From Dehalococcoidia bacterium (GTDB lineage: Bacteria > Chloroflexota > Dehalococcoidia > Lucifugimonadales > Lucifugimonadaceae): a DNA stretch of 32,879 bases. Where the stretch lies: contig JASLLE010000027.1 in the NCBI GenBank assembly GCA_030747175.1, forward strand, positions 1 through 32,879, read 5' to 3'. The notes under the pieces are model-generated. The model saw only the letters and a list, made by a program, of their open reading frames with translations, ran no database searches and was not told where the DNA came from. Below are positions 1-8,352 of this stretch, piece after piece. Made by a program: the position numbers and the translations under genes. The stretch's first letter is position 1; each line of letters opens with the position of its first letter.

Positions 1-2
1 CG

Positions 3-1352
3 CCCGCCGCGCTCATGGGCGCCGCCAGCGCAGATCTGCCCGCGGTGGTGGTCACCGGCGGCCCGTCCCTCAAAGGCAACTGGAAGGGTGAAGAGCTGGG
101 TTCCTGCACCGACTGCCGGCGTTACTGGGGCGAACTTCGCGCCGGAACGATTACGCAGGAGGAGTACGACTCGCTTGAGTCCGCCATCTATCGTTCGCCC
201 GGGCACTGCATGGTCATGGGCACGGCGTCCACGATGGGCGGCATCACGGAAGCGCTCGGCATGACAGGTCCGGGCGGGGCATCCATCCCCGGGGCGGACA
301 TGCGACGCAGCGCGTTCGCCGAAACGGCCGGCCGACAGGCCGTTGAACTGGTCGAGAAGGGCATCCGGCCTTCCGACATCATGACCGAGGACGCAATCGA
401 AAACGCCATGCGCTTCCTGATGGCGTCGGGCGGATCAACGAACGCGATCGTGCACCTCATCGCGATCGCAGGACGCCTCGGGTTCACCCTCACCCCGGAG
501 AACTTTGACGAGATATCGCGGTCTACCCCGACGATCGTCAACCTGAAGCCATCGGGCGAGTACCTGATGGAAGACCTTTTCTACGCCGGTGGAATTGAAG
601 CGGTCCTCAACCGGCTGTCTCCCCTGCTCCACCTGGATGCCATCACGGTCAATGGCAAGACGCTGGGCGAGAACATCGCAGAGACCGTGGCCATCGACGA
701 CAAGATCATCAAGACGCTCGAAACGCCGATGTTCGTGGAAGGCGGACTGGCAATGCTGAACGGTTCGCTTGCTCCCGACGGCGCCGTGATAAAGCAGAGC
801 GCGGCTTCGCCCGAGCTGCTTCACCACACCGGGCGGGCGGTGGTGTTCGAAAATTACGAAGATATGCACGCACGTGTAGACGACCCGGACCTCGACGTGA
901 CGAAGGACGATGTCCTCGTGATGAAATCGGCCGGACCCGTCGGCGGACCGGGTATCCCCGAATGGGGCATGCTGCCGATACCGAAGAAGCTGCTCGAACA
1001 GGGTGTCCGGGACATGGTCCGGATCAGCGACGCGCGGATGAGTGGGACGGCGTTCGGGACGGTGGTCCTGCACATCTCGCCGGAATCGGCACTGGGCGGC
1101 CCGCTGGGCCTGGTGCAGAACGGCGACATGATCGAGCTGGATGTCGAGGGTCGTCGCATCGACCTCCTGATCGACGATGCCGAAATGGAACGGCGCAAAG
1201 CGGCATGGAAAGCACCGGCGCCCCGCTATACGCGTGGCTACGGTCTGATGTTCTCCGAGCACGTCATGCAAACCCAGCACGGCTGCGACTTCGACTTCCT
1301 TGTCGGCAACGACCCGGTGCCAACCCACGCCGAGATGCACTCGGCGGGGTGA
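3..1352 (+). CDS. IlvD/EDD-family dehydratase, 5'-truncated by window
   Basis: This is a [Fe-S]-dependent dehydratase of the IlvD/EDD family, which removes water from dihydroxy acids or sugar acids. The frame is open to the left edge, so the N-terminal part, with the first Cys ligands and the Mg-binding CDK Lys, lies outside the window. The remaining 445 residues from the first Met show the last cluster Cys in GHCMVMGTASTM (about residue 65), the GGPGIPEWGMLPIPKK block, and the catalytic-Ser motif RMSGTAFGTVVLH near the C-terminus. The PEWGMLPIPKK block and the ending SEHVMQTQHGCDFDF resemble sugar-acid (L-arabinonate type) dehydratases more than biosynthetic dihydroxy-acid dehydratase. That sub-family choice is inference and the substrate is unknown. 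The next gene on this strand starts over 300 bp away, so the two are probably not one operon. Confidence 0.92.
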   Translation, partial: PAALMGAASADLPAVVVTGGPSLKGNWKGEELGSCTDCRRYWGELRAGTITQEEYDSLESAIYRSPGHCMVMGTASTMGGITEALGMTGPGGASIPGADMRRSAFAETAGRQAVELVEKGIRPSDIMTEDAIENAMRFLMASGGSTNAIVHLIAIAGRLGFTLTPENFDEISRSTPTIVNLKPSGEYLMEDLFYAGGIEAVLNRLSPLLHLDAITVNGKTLGENIAETVAIDDKIIKTLETPMFVEGGLAMLNGSLAPDGAVIKQSAASPELLHHTGRAVVFENYEDMHARVDDPDLDVTKDDVLVMKSAGPVGGPGIPEWGMLPIPKKLLEQGVRDMVRISDARMSGTAFGTVVLHISPESALGGPLGLVQNGDMIELDVEGRRIDLLIDDAEMERRKAAWKAPAPRYTRGYGLMFSEHVMQTQHGCDFDFLVGNDPVPTHAEMHSAG

Positions 1353-1420
1353 TCGCGAAATGTCCGGTTGTTGACGGCCGCGTTTGACGTTTTCGGGTTT
1401 GGGTTGTTGGCGCAGCTACA

Positions 1421-1545
1421 GGTGAAGGTCCCTCGGCTTCGCTCGGGATGACAGATTGAACGTGCATCACGCTAACTAACAGCGCATTGGAGTGCGTGAA
1501 GGGCGTTCTAAACGTCATCCCGAGCGAAGCCGAGGGACCTTCACC
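1421..1545. repeat. 32-bp perfect inverted repeat (REP-like)
   Basis: The arm at 1421-1452 is the exact reverse complement of 1514-1545, with a 61-nt loop between them. The arms carry the core CCTCGGCTTCGCTCGGGATG. The first 20 bases of the arm recur alone at 4081-4100, so this is a dispersed family and not a chance hairpin. The element fills most of the roughly 310-bp gap between the dehydratase and the methyltransferase. No other gene is visible in that gap. It could act as a transcript-end hairpin, but no T-tract follows it. Confidence 0.9.
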
Positions 1546-1664
1546 AGCGCGATCACCATCATTGAGCTTCATATTCACGTGCTCGCTATTCTCAGGTGCG
1601 CCGCCTGCCTGAACGCGTATCGCTGTCACCCACTTCGTGCGACGGTTGCGTTACCGTGGAATCC

Positions 1665-2327
1665 ATGAGCAACCCGATTCCCCCGGGCGCAGACCCGAGA
1701 CAGGTTGTTGCCGATGGTTACGACGCCATCGGCTGCACTTATCTGGCAGAAGCGCGCAAAGACAACGGCGGCCTCCGGGAGCGATACATTCGCTACCTGA
1801 CAGAGGGCTTTCCCGGCTGTTCGGATGTGCTGGATCTCGGATGTGGCGCCGGGGATCCCGGGACGAAGATGCTCTCCGTTTACTTCAGTGCCACGGGGGT
1901 CGACATCTCCCCGGGGCAGATCGAACTGGCGCGGATAAATGTTCCGAACGCTGAATTCATCAACGCAGACATCTCCGATATCGAGTTCCCGCCGGACAGC
2001 TTTGATGCCGTGACAGCGTTCTATTCGATCATCCACATCCCCAGGGAGTTGCAGCCCGGGTTGATCGAGAGGATCGCCTCATGGTTGCGCGTCGGAGGTC
2101 GCTTCATCGGCACCTTCCACTCCGGGGACAGCGCTGAGGACTATGATCCGAACTGGCTGGGCGCTCCGATGTACTGGAGTGGCTACGATCCGGCCGACAG
2201 TCGCCTCATGGTGGAGAGGGCCGGGCTCCGGATCATCAGCGCAAAGAATGAAACCATCCAGTTCGATGTCGATGGGGAACCGACAACGTTCCACTGGATA
2301 GTCGCAGAGAAAGTGCAGGGGGCATGA
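1665..2327 (+). CDS. class I SAM-dependent methyltransferase
   Basis: A 220-residue protein with a Rossmann-type methyltransferase fold. Motif I is VLDLGCGAGDPG (residues 55-66), followed by the acidic strand-2 end TGVDIS and a motif IV-like DAVTAFYSIIH segment. The start at 1665 was chosen because SAM-methyltransferase homology begins just after it. An in-frame upstream start at 1596 would add 23 residues of unlikely sequence, but the ribosome site before 1665 (GTGGA) is weak. The stop overlaps the uraD start by 4 bases (ATGA), so the two genes are probably translationally coupled. The acceptor substrate cannot be read from the sequence; the small, single-domain form and SIIHIP motif resemble broad-range small-molecule methyltransferases. 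Confidence 0.85.
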   Translation: MSNPIPPGADPRQVVADGYDAIGCTYLAEARKDNGGLRERYIRYLTEGFPGCSDVLDLGCGAGDPGTKMLSVYFSATGVDISPGQIELARINVPNAEFINADISDIEFPPDSFDAVTAFYSIIHIPRELQPGLIERIASWLRVGGRFIGTFHSGDSAEDYDPNWLGAPMYWSGYDPADSRLMVERAGLRIISAKNETIQFDVDGEPTTFHWIVAEKVQGA

Positions 2328-2851
2328 CGCAGTCCGACGAACGCATTCCGGTATCCCGGCTCAATGAAATGAGCCAGGGGGAGTTCGTTGAAGCGGTAGG
2401 GCAGGTTTTTGAGTACGCACCGTGGGTGGCTTCAAACACCTGGATGGACCGGCCATTTGAGGACATCGACGGGTTGCATGGAGCGATGATTCAGACGTTG
2501 AAAGATGCGGATCGCGAGAAGCAGATCAAGTTCCTGCGCGGTCACTCGGATATGCAGGTGACTCCTGAAGCCATCGAGGCCATGACGCCGGACTCGCGGC
2601 AGGAGCACATCAGCGCGGGGTTCGACAAGCTGACCGTCGAACAGCAGCAACGAATGGAACGCCTGGTTCGCGCGTACAAGACCAGATTCGGGTTCCCGTT
2701 CATCGCAGCGCTACGGGGCCGGAACGCAGCCGATATGTTTGCGCTAGCGGAACAACACCTGGGCAACGACAGCACAGACATGGAGCTGTACTTCGCGTTT
2801 GCAGAGGTCGGGAAAATCACACGTATGCGGATCGATAAGCTGGTGGTCTGA
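2324..2851 (+). CDS. uraD: OHCU decarboxylase (UraD-like)
   Basis: The 175-residue protein matches 2-oxo-4-hydroxy-4-carboxy-5-ureidoimidazoline decarboxylase, which converts the product of urate oxidation and hydrolysis to S-allantoin. The family's catalytic His is His74 (RGHSDM). It is followed 20 residues later by Glu94 in SRQEHISAGF, the same spacing as the His/Glu pair of characterised enzymes. The RFGFPFI block (121-127) and the C-terminal AEVGKITRMRIDKL helix are also typical. The canonical HPDL is HSDM here and SxxEQ is SxxEH, so the protein is a divergent member. It overlaps the methyltransferase by 4 bases behind a GGGGG-rich ribosome site. No uricase or hydroxyisourate hydrolase gene is visible nearby, which leaves the pathway assignment open. 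A strong terminator follows. Confidence 0.85.
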   Translation: MTQSDERIPVSRLNEMSQGEFVEAVGQVFEYAPWVASNTWMDRPFEDIDGLHGAMIQTLKDADREKQIKFLRGHSDMQVTPEAIEAMTPDSRQEHISAGFDKLTVEQQQRMERLVRAYKTRFGFPFIAALRGRNAADMFALAEQHLGNDSTDMELYFAFAEVGKITRMRIDKLVV

Positions 2852-2873
2852 GGTCAAATATTTCTGGAACGCA

Positions 2874-2907
2874 AAAAGGGCGCCCCACGAAAATGGGGCG
2901 CCCTTTT
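2874..2907. terminator. bidirectional intrinsic terminator
   Basis: A 14-bp perfect stem (2874-2887 with 2894-2907) has a six-base loop CGAAAA. The arms start with AAAA and end with TTTT, so it reads as a Rho-independent terminator on both strands. It lies between convergent genes: uraD ends at 2851 and the minus-strand unknown gene ends at 2977. Confidence 0.93.
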
Positions 2908-2976
2908 CAATATGACCGTTACCGGTGGGATGAGGGAGAGGTCCCGGCATTCCATTACATCGGAACGCCGCACCAA

Positions 2977-3816
2977 CTACATTATCTCGACGTCCCTTAG
3001 GTAGGGCTGCATCTCCGGTATGTTGATGTCCGGCTCGCCCTTGACCGACTCACACAGCTCGAACGCAGCGCGGACCGTCTCGTCGTCGCCTTCGAGCGCG
3101 AGGATTACGGAACCTTCTGAGCCGGCCACACCGCCAGAGGCCACATGGACAACCTTGACGCCCGTCATGCGCTCGAGGGACTGAATCTCGGTAACCACCT
3201 TGGCCCCGGTGATTGGCATCAGTCCGGCAATCCCACCCATCACGTAGTTGTGGAGGTAATTGCCCATGTAGTTGGCGGCGTCGAGGACGGACGGGATCAG
3301 GCGCTCCATGCTGACCGGGGTAATCCAGTGCGCGCCGCGGGCGGTGAGCACCGGCCAGATCCCACCAACCGTGCCGCCGGCGGGGTGCGCTGCGAGTACT
3401 CCGACGTGGCCTTGCATGTCGACAGCGTTAGCGCCTTTGATCGACACGTCGGTGTGGGAGAACTGATTGAGCGCAACGTCTGGAGGGGTCTCGGAGAGCT
3501 TGCCGTCCTTGAACACCCACGGCCCGAGTGAATTTTCTGGAATTACCGAACCCAGGCGACCCTGGGCGACAATTCCCGCCGTCGCGTTCTGCTTCTCAAC
3601 ATGGATGCCGAGCTCATCCAGAACGTACGCCATCGTCACGCCACGGGAGACTACGAACCAGCCCTTGTCCATGACCCTTTTCACTTCCTCTAACTCCATG
3701 ATCGTCTTCGCAATAAGACGCTTTCCCTCGGTGGGGCGCAGCATGACCAGCGCATGGGATCGATCATCCCGGATTCCCGTAAGCGGCTTTAGGTAGGAGG
3801 AAGTGTCGTAGAACAT
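2977..3816 (-). CDS. conserved protein of unknown function
   Basis: A 279-residue soluble-looking protein with no signal peptide or clear membrane span. I do not recognise a named family. Visible features are an N-terminal LRPTEGKRLIAKTI segment, a WFVVSRGVTMAYV block (about residues 53-65), and two Gly-rich stretches: HPAGGTVGGIWPV (about 143-155) and YVMGGIAGLMP (about 191-201). These could bind a nucleotide or phosphate, but no canonical P-loop or Rossmann motif is present. The C-terminal third (VKVVHVASGGVAGSEGSVIL, then an EGDDETVRAAFELCESVKGE helix) looks like a small alpha/beta lobe. The start at 3816 has an AAAAGG-type ribosome site. Codon use matches the neighbours. It is separated from the next minus-strand gene by about 430 bp, so it is probably monocistronic. 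Confidence 0.8.
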   Translation of the reverse strand: MFYDTSSYLKPLTGIRDDRSHALVMLRPTEGKRLIAKTIMELEEVKRVMDKGWFVVSRGVTMAYVLDELGIHVEKQNATAGIVAQGRLGSVIPENSLGPWVFKDGKLSETPPDVALNQFSHTDVSIKGANAVDMQGHVGVLAAHPAGGTVGGIWPVLTARGAHWITPVSMERLIPSVLDAANYMGNYLHNYVMGGIAGLMPITGAKVVTEIQSLERMTGVKVVHVASGGVAGSEGSVILALEGDDETVRAAFELCESVKGEPDINIPEMQPYLRDVEIM

Positions 3817-4249
3817 TCGCCGGCCTTTTCTGAATCATGATTCGGTCGAAATCCCGGGACCTGCAAGCTGCGATGGGCGTCGCGACGGGCGGGTCAACGG
3901 AACGGAGCGGCGGCGATTGTACTCCGGTGTACGTGAGAAAGCCGTGAAGTGAATATGCGCGTTTTAACACGCGTGTATCGCTCTTTGCGTTACTGAAAAG
4001 CTCGCCCCGAAGAGGCCTGGTTGGACAGTGCCAGACGGCTGAAATCGCCGCTTCCGGTTTTGGTCGCCGGAGAATCGCCAGGTGAAGGTCCCTCGGCTTC
4101 ACCGGCGCGCGCTTCACCAATGAGGCCAGCCCGCTCTCACTCGCCGGTCCGGCATCGGTGACTCCGTCAGATCCCGGCCACCATCCATCGCGTCCTGAGG
4201 CTTCCCATCGCGTCCTGAGGTTCTCGAAGGACACATTCACGGCGAAGCG
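3817..4249. other. non-coding gap with repeat fragments
   Basis: A 433-bp gap between two minus-strand genes. A minus-strand open frame spans much of it, but it has no family motifs and runs through repeat DNA, so I do not call it. The gap holds a 20-base copy of the REP arm (4081-4100), a short tandem repeat (4185-4220) and an AT-richer stretch near 3950-3990 that could contain the promoter for the gene ending at 2977. Confidence 0.6.
4185..4232. repeat. 16-bp direct repeat plus REP-like fragment
   Basis: CCATCGCGTCCTGAGG occurs at 4185-4200 and again at 4205-4220, a period of 20. The following TTCTCGAAGGAC makes 4212-4232 the reverse complement of the GTCCTTCGAGAGCCTC element at 11239 and 25519, with one or two mismatches. 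The third copy is therefore in the opposite orientation. Confidence 0.75.
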
Positions 4250-5260
4250 TTAAGGAGTCGGCGCGTCTGACGGGATCAAACCTTCCGTTTTCATTTCAGA
4301 CCACATGGCATCAGGGATTTCGGCCCGGATCAGCTCGACGTTTTGAGTGACCTGCTCCGGGGTTGACACCCCGGGGATGACCGTCGCGACGGCAGGGTGG
4401 GCGAGTGGAAACTGGAGCGCCGCCGCACGCATGTCAACGCCGTGAGCATCACAGATCCGTTTGAGGGCGCGGGCCTTTTCGATCCACCGGAGCGCCGCCT
4501 GCTCGTAGTTGAACGCAAGTGGACCGTCGAGGTCTTGCGCCGCGAGAATCCCCGAGTTGTACGGGCCTCCGGTCGCTATCTTGACGTTGTTCTCAACGCA
4601 AAGCGGGAGAAACTCCGGGTAAGCGTCCTGGTCCAGGAGCGTGTAGCGCCCGGCCAGAAGGATGATGTCGAGATCGAATCGCTCGACGAACCGTCCCGGC
4701 ATCTGCCACTGGTTCATACCGGTCCCGATCGCCTTCACGACGCCCTGTTCCCGGAGCTCGATCATCGTCGGAAAGGCGGTGGCGATGGCCTCATCTTCCA
4801 TGTCTTCCACGTCCGGGTCGTGGAGGTAGAGGATATCGACATGATCCAGGCCGCTCCGCTCCAATCCCTCTTCCAGCGCGCGGATGATCCCGTCACGTGA
4901 CAGGTCAAACCTCGCGGTCAGGTGCGCGATACCGTCCACCGCCCACTCACCGGGGTTGTCCTCATCTGGCACGAGCAACCGGCCAACTTTTGACGACAGG
5001 ACAAACGAGTCTCGCTGGTACTGGCCCAGCACCTTCCCATACCGCACCTCGCTCCGGCCTTCGCCGTACAGCGGGGCCGTGTCGAAGTACTTGATACCGA
5101 CCTCGTGCGCTTTCGCGATAGTCGCAAGCGCGGTTTCGTAGGCAGGTGCCTCCGCGGATCCGTCGGCCGGACCGCGGCCGGCGATAAACACGCCGCCCAT
5201 GCCGAGCCGCGTCACTTCGACTCCGTGGTCGCCAACCGGAATGGTCTCAAACGGGTTCAC
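4250..5260 (-). CDS. aldo/keto reductase, aldose 1-dehydrogenase-like
   Basis: A 336-residue NAD(P)-dependent aldo/keto reductase. The catalytic tetrad is visible: Asp60 and Tyr65 in YFDTAPLYG, Lys91 in LSSKVGRLL, and His147 in ILYLHDPD. The SKVGRLL and LHDPD signatures and the late GRYTLLDQDAYPEFLP and TGGPYNSGIL blocks match the D-threo-aldose/L-fucose 1-dehydrogenase branch, which oxidises sugars to lactones. The precise substrate is inference. Translation starts at GTG with GGAG about nine bases upstream. The tartrate/D-malate dehydrogenase lies 80 bp upstream on the same strand, so the two may share a transcript that feeds sugar- or hydroxy-acid catabolism. Confidence 0.9.
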   Translation of the reverse strand: MNPFETIPVGDHGVEVTRLGMGGVFIAGRGPADGSAEAPAYETALATIAKAHEVGIKYFDTAPLYGEGRSEVRYGKVLGQYQRDSFVLSSKVGRLLVPDEDNPGEWAVDGIAHLTARFDLSRDGIIRALEEGLERSGLDHVDILYLHDPDVEDMEDEAIATAFPTMIELREQGVVKAIGTGMNQWQMPGRFVERFDLDIILLAGRYTLLDQDAYPEFLPLCVENNVKIATGGPYNSGILAAQDLDGPLAFNYEQAALRWIEKARALKRICDAHGVDMRAAALQFPLAHPAVATVIPGVSTPEQVTQNVELIRAEIPDAMWSEMKTEGLIPSDAPTP

Positions 5261-5340
5261 GAGCTCGATTCTCCGTCATTTCTGGCCTGCTTCGATTTCG
5301 TCTTGATCCGGGGTCACCCCGGGAAAGCGCGCCCGTCTAC

Positions 5341-6402
5341 CTAAAGATTCCCCGCGATCGCATCACCCACGCCGCCGGTACTGGCGCTTCCGCCGAGGTC
5401 CGGGGTCAGCAGCTCGCCGACTTCCAGAACGCTCTTGACGCTCGCCTCGATGGCGGCGGCGGCGGCTTCATCGCCCAGGTGACGGACCATCATCGCCCCG
5501 GTCAGGATCTGCGCCATCGGGTTCGCCAGCCCCTGTCCTGCGATGTCTGGAGCGCTCCCGTGAGTCGGCTCGAACATCGACGGGTTCTCGCGGGTCGGGT
5601 CGAAGTTGGCGCTGGACGCCAGTCCCATGCTGCCCGTAATCACGGCGCCGATGTCTGTGAGGATGTCGCCGAACAGGTTGCTTGCGACGACCACATCGAA
5701 CGACTCCGGCTTGCGAATGAAGTCCATGCACGCAGCGTCAATCAAGAGGGAGTTCGTGGTGATGTCCGGGTAGTCCTCGGCGACCGCCTCGAACGTCCGG
5801 TCCCACAGCACCATGCTGTAGCCGAGCGCATTTGACTTGGTTATCGAAGTCAGGTGGTTCATCTTGTTGCGCTTCCGGGCCGCCTCGAACGCGTAGCGGA
5901 TGATCCGCTCACACCCCCGCCGGGTGAACGCCGCCGTCTGGACGGCCACCTCACCGGGTTGTCCCTCGTACATAAAGCCGCCCATGCCGGAATATTCGCC
6001 CTCGGTGTTCTCCCGGATGACGAGCATGTCGACGTCGTACGCTTTCTTTCCGGAGAGCGGAGAAGTAACGCCCGGGAACAGGATCGAGGGCCGTTCGCAC
6101 ACGAACTGGTCAAACGTCCGGCGGATCGGCAGCAAGAGGCCGTTCAGCGTGATGTGATCCTGGATGTCAGGGGCGCCGACCGCTCCCAGGAAAATCGCGT
6201 CGTAATCCCGCAATATTTCGACACCGTCATCCGGCATCATCTGGCCGTGATCGCGGTAGTAATCGGAGCTCCACGGGAACTCGTCGAAAGTCCACTCGAT
6301 GCCGTGCTTCGCGCCCGCAGCTTCGAGCACCTTCAGCGCCTCGCCGACCACTTCGATACCGATTCCGTCGCCCCTGATTACGGCGATCCTGTGCTTGCTC
6401 AT
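5341..6402 (-). CDS. tartrate/D-malate dehydrogenase (isopropylmalate DH superfamily)
   Basis: A 353-residue NAD-dependent beta-decarboxylating dehydrogenase. The N-terminal GDGIG (11-15), the substrate-arginine region LPIRRTFDQFVCERPS (91-106), Arg130 and Tyr137 in VIRENTEGEYSG, Lys189 and Asp222, Asp246 and Asp250 form the usual metal/substrate site. The NAD-binding EPTHGSAPDIAGQG block follows. The TLNGLLLPIRRTFDQ sequence is characteristic of the TtuC/DmlA branch (tartrate dehydrogenase/decarboxylase or D-malate dehydrogenase), rather than LeuB or isocitrate dehydrogenase. Which hydroxy acid is used cannot be decided here. Its gene lies between the hydroxyacid dehydrogenase at 6470 and the aldo/keto reductase at 4250, all on the minus strand. 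Confidence 0.92.
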   Translation of the reverse strand: MSKHRIAVIRGDGIGIEVVGEALKVLEAAGAKHGIEWTFDEFPWSSDYYRDHGQMMPDDGVEILRDYDAIFLGAVGAPDIQDHITLNGLLLPIRRTFDQFVCERPSILFPGVTSPLSGKKAYDVDMLVIRENTEGEYSGMGGFMYEGQPGEVAVQTAAFTRRGCERIIRYAFEAARKRNKMNHLTSITKSNALGYSMVLWDRTFEAVAEDYPDITTNSLLIDAACMDFIRKPESFDVVVASNLFGDILTDIGAVITGSMGLASSANFDPTRENPSMFEPTHGSAPDIAGQGLANPMAQILTGAMMVRHLGDEAAAAAIEASVKSVLEVGELLTPDLGGSASTGGVGDAIAGNL

Positions 6403-6469
6403 TAATCCGCCTGTTCTGATCGAACCAGAGGTTCGATTATTTGCTTTCGGGCTGGTCAGTCGATGTGGG

Positions 6470-7354
6470 TCACGCGCCGGAGCGCTTCTCTACCGGGATG
6501 ATCGTCGCCGCTATGTCGAGATCGGAAAGACCGGTGTCACGGCCTTCATACAGGATCTCTGCCGCCGCGGTCCCGGTCGGCATGGCCAGCTTCATTTCGT
6601 CGGCCATCGACATAATGATCCCGATGTCCTTGATCAGGTTCCGCATGGCAGCGCCGGAGTTCTCAAAATCCCTGTCGGCGGTTATCGGACCAGACCGGCC
6701 GACCATCGTGCTGCCGCCGAAACTCTTCTGAAGCAGGTCGGTCGCCTTCCGGATATCGACGCCCGCTGTGTTCGCGAGATTGAACGCCTCGGCCGCGGCG
6801 ACGGTGTGGACGCAGGTCAGAAGCTGGTTGATCAGCTTCATCGCCGTGCCGGCCCCGGTCTCCCCGAACCGGACGACGTTCGTCCCCATCTTCTGGAACT
6901 CGGGAAGCGCGCTGTTGAACGCGTCTTCGTCCCCGCCGACCATGATCGACAGCGTCCCGTTCGATGCGCCCTCCGGGCCGCCTGAAATCGGTGCGTCCAG
7001 GAATCGTGCGCCGACCCGTTTCGCGTGTTCCGCGGCTCGTTTGGAGAGTCCCACGCTCACGGTACTGTGATCCACCACGATCGCCCCGGGCTTCGTGCTG
7101 GCGAACACGCCGTCATCCCCCATGAGGATCCCTTCGCATGTCTCCTCGTTCGGCAGGCACACGAAAATCCGGTCGCACTGTGACGACAGTTGGGCGACGT
7201 CCGTCGCCGCTTCGGCGCCCAACCCCGCCAGGTCCTGCACAACCCCCTGGCTGCGATTGTGGACCATCAGGTTCGTCCCGGCGTTCAGCAAATTGACCGC
7301 CATCGGGCGTCCCATGCTGCCAAGTCCAATAAACCCGGCCTTTATCGCTGGCAT
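6470..7354 (-). CDS. 3-hydroxyisobutyrate/tartronate-semialdehyde dehydrogenase family
   Basis: A 294-residue beta-hydroxyacid dehydrogenase. It has an N-terminal GFIGLGSMGRPMAVNL Rossmann motif (7-22), the substrate loop DAPISGGPEGASNGTLSIMVGG (from residue 120) and the catalytic Lys173 in TAMKLINQLL. Enzymes of this family interconvert 3-hydroxyisobutyrate, tartronate semialdehyde or hydroxymethylglutarate with NAD(P); the exact substrate is open. The open frame continues upstream to 7666 but the added part is low-complexity shadow sequence. The start at 7354 is supported by homology and GAGGATC about nine bases upstream. The 194-bp upstream gap is shared with the divergent bicupin operon and probably holds both promoters (a TATATA run lies near 7475). 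Confidence 0.9.
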   Translation of the reverse strand: MPAIKAGFIGLGSMGRPMAVNLLNAGTNLMVHNRSQGVVQDLAGLGAEAATDVAQLSSQCDRIFVCLPNEETCEGILMGDDGVFASTKPGAIVVDHSTVSVGLSKRAAEHAKRVGARFLDAPISGGPEGASNGTLSIMVGGDEDAFNSALPEFQKMGTNVVRFGETGAGTAMKLINQLLTCVHTVAAAEAFNLANTAGVDIRKATDLLQKSFGGSTMVGRSGPITADRDFENSGAAMRNLIKDIGIIMSMADEMKLAMPTGTAAAEILYEGRDTGLSDLDIAATIIPVEKRSGA

Positions 7355-7548
7355 AGCAGGCGCGATCCTCTGTAATAGATAGTGTGATGACGTAGAACGT
7401 GGTCGCTCCATGATCGCGGAGCAGACCGGAAGCGGCCATCTCCCAGACCCGGCCGTTTCGGGGCGGGAGCGATTATATACTCCGGGCGCGGCCGCCCTGA
7501 TCCACGTGAAAAACTTTCCGGCCGGGTTCACCAGCAAGGAGACCAAGA

Positions 7549-8322
7549 ATGACGATCCTGGTGCGCGCAGATCAGACCACGCGTGAGTCGAGGCCCGGAG
7601 TGGTCGGGCTCGGCATCGGCGGCCCCGAAACCGGCGCGACGCAGATGACCGCCGGCCTGAACACACTGGCCCCCGGAGCGATCATCGGCTACCACTCACA
7701 CCCGGACGCCGAGATAATGCATTACGTGATCGAGGGAGACGTCGAGGGCGTGATTGATGGCCACCGCGTCAACCTGCATAAAGGCGATGGCGCACTCGCC
7801 CCGGTTAACGTGAAGCACTCCTTCGAGAACCGCAGCGGTGCTCCCGCGCGATTCATTACCGCGGGTACGACCATAGGCGCCGGCCGTGAAGAGCAAGACC
7901 CCGATCCACCCAACCACGGCCCGCTGCCGAAATACGTCGTGTTCGCGGAAGATATAACCCCAACCTACCCGTGGCCGGGGGCCGAGCGTTTCGATCCGAT
8001 GGACGCCAGTTTTGGCTCGTCCACGCTGCTGTTCGCCAGGATCGTGTTCGCGCCGGGTTCCGCGGCGCCGGCGCACTTCCACCCGGAGACCGAAGAGTTC
8101 ATGTATTGCCTGGAAGGCGAACTCATGGCGATGTACAACGGTGACGAAATCCCGCTCCACACCGGCGATATGTTCCTCGCCGAGCCCGGCGCTCACCACA
8201 CGATCTTCAACGCCTCGAACGACACAGCCGTCTTGATCGCCATACACCCGACGACGGCCCCCGTGCGGGAACCCATCGAATGGACGCCGTCGACGCCTCT
8301 TCCACCGATACCGACAAACTGA
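7549..8322 (+). CDS. bicupin protein 1
   Basis: A 257-residue protein with two cupin domains. Domain 1 has the metal triad His49, His51, Glu55 in YHSHPDAE plus His90. Domain 2 has His176, His178 and Glu182 in HFHPETEE plus His216/217. Both domains therefore look metal-competent. Bicupins of this kind act as oxalate decarboxylases, dioxygenases or isomerases, and nothing in the sequence fixes the reaction. AAGGAG lies eight bases before the ATG. A paralogue follows 30 bp downstream. The shared HFHPETEE and DMFxAEPG blocks show the pair arose by tandem duplication. Confidence 0.88.
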   Translation: MTILVRADQTTRESRPGVVGLGIGGPETGATQMTAGLNTLAPGAIIGYHSHPDAEIMHYVIEGDVEGVIDGHRVNLHKGDGALAPVNVKHSFENRSGAPARFITAGTTIGAGREEQDPDPPNHGPLPKYVVFAEDITPTYPWPGAERFDPMDASFGSSTLLFARIVFAPGSAAPAHFHPETEEFMYCLEGELMAMYNGDEIPLHTGDMFLAEPGAHHTIFNASNDTAVLIAIHPTTAPVREPIEWTPSTPLPPIPTN

Positions 8323-8352
8323 ACCGCATCACTTACTGGAGAGTTCCCGTCC

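Noticed and set aside
435-1340. 301-residue minus-strand open frame
   Set aside because: It lies wholly inside the dehydratase gene on the opposite strand; the dehydratase motifs are unmistakable, so this is a shadow frame.
3764-4240. 158-residue minus-strand open frame
   Set aside because: It overlaps the start of the unknown gene and runs through REP-like repeat DNA. No domain or ribosome site supports it.
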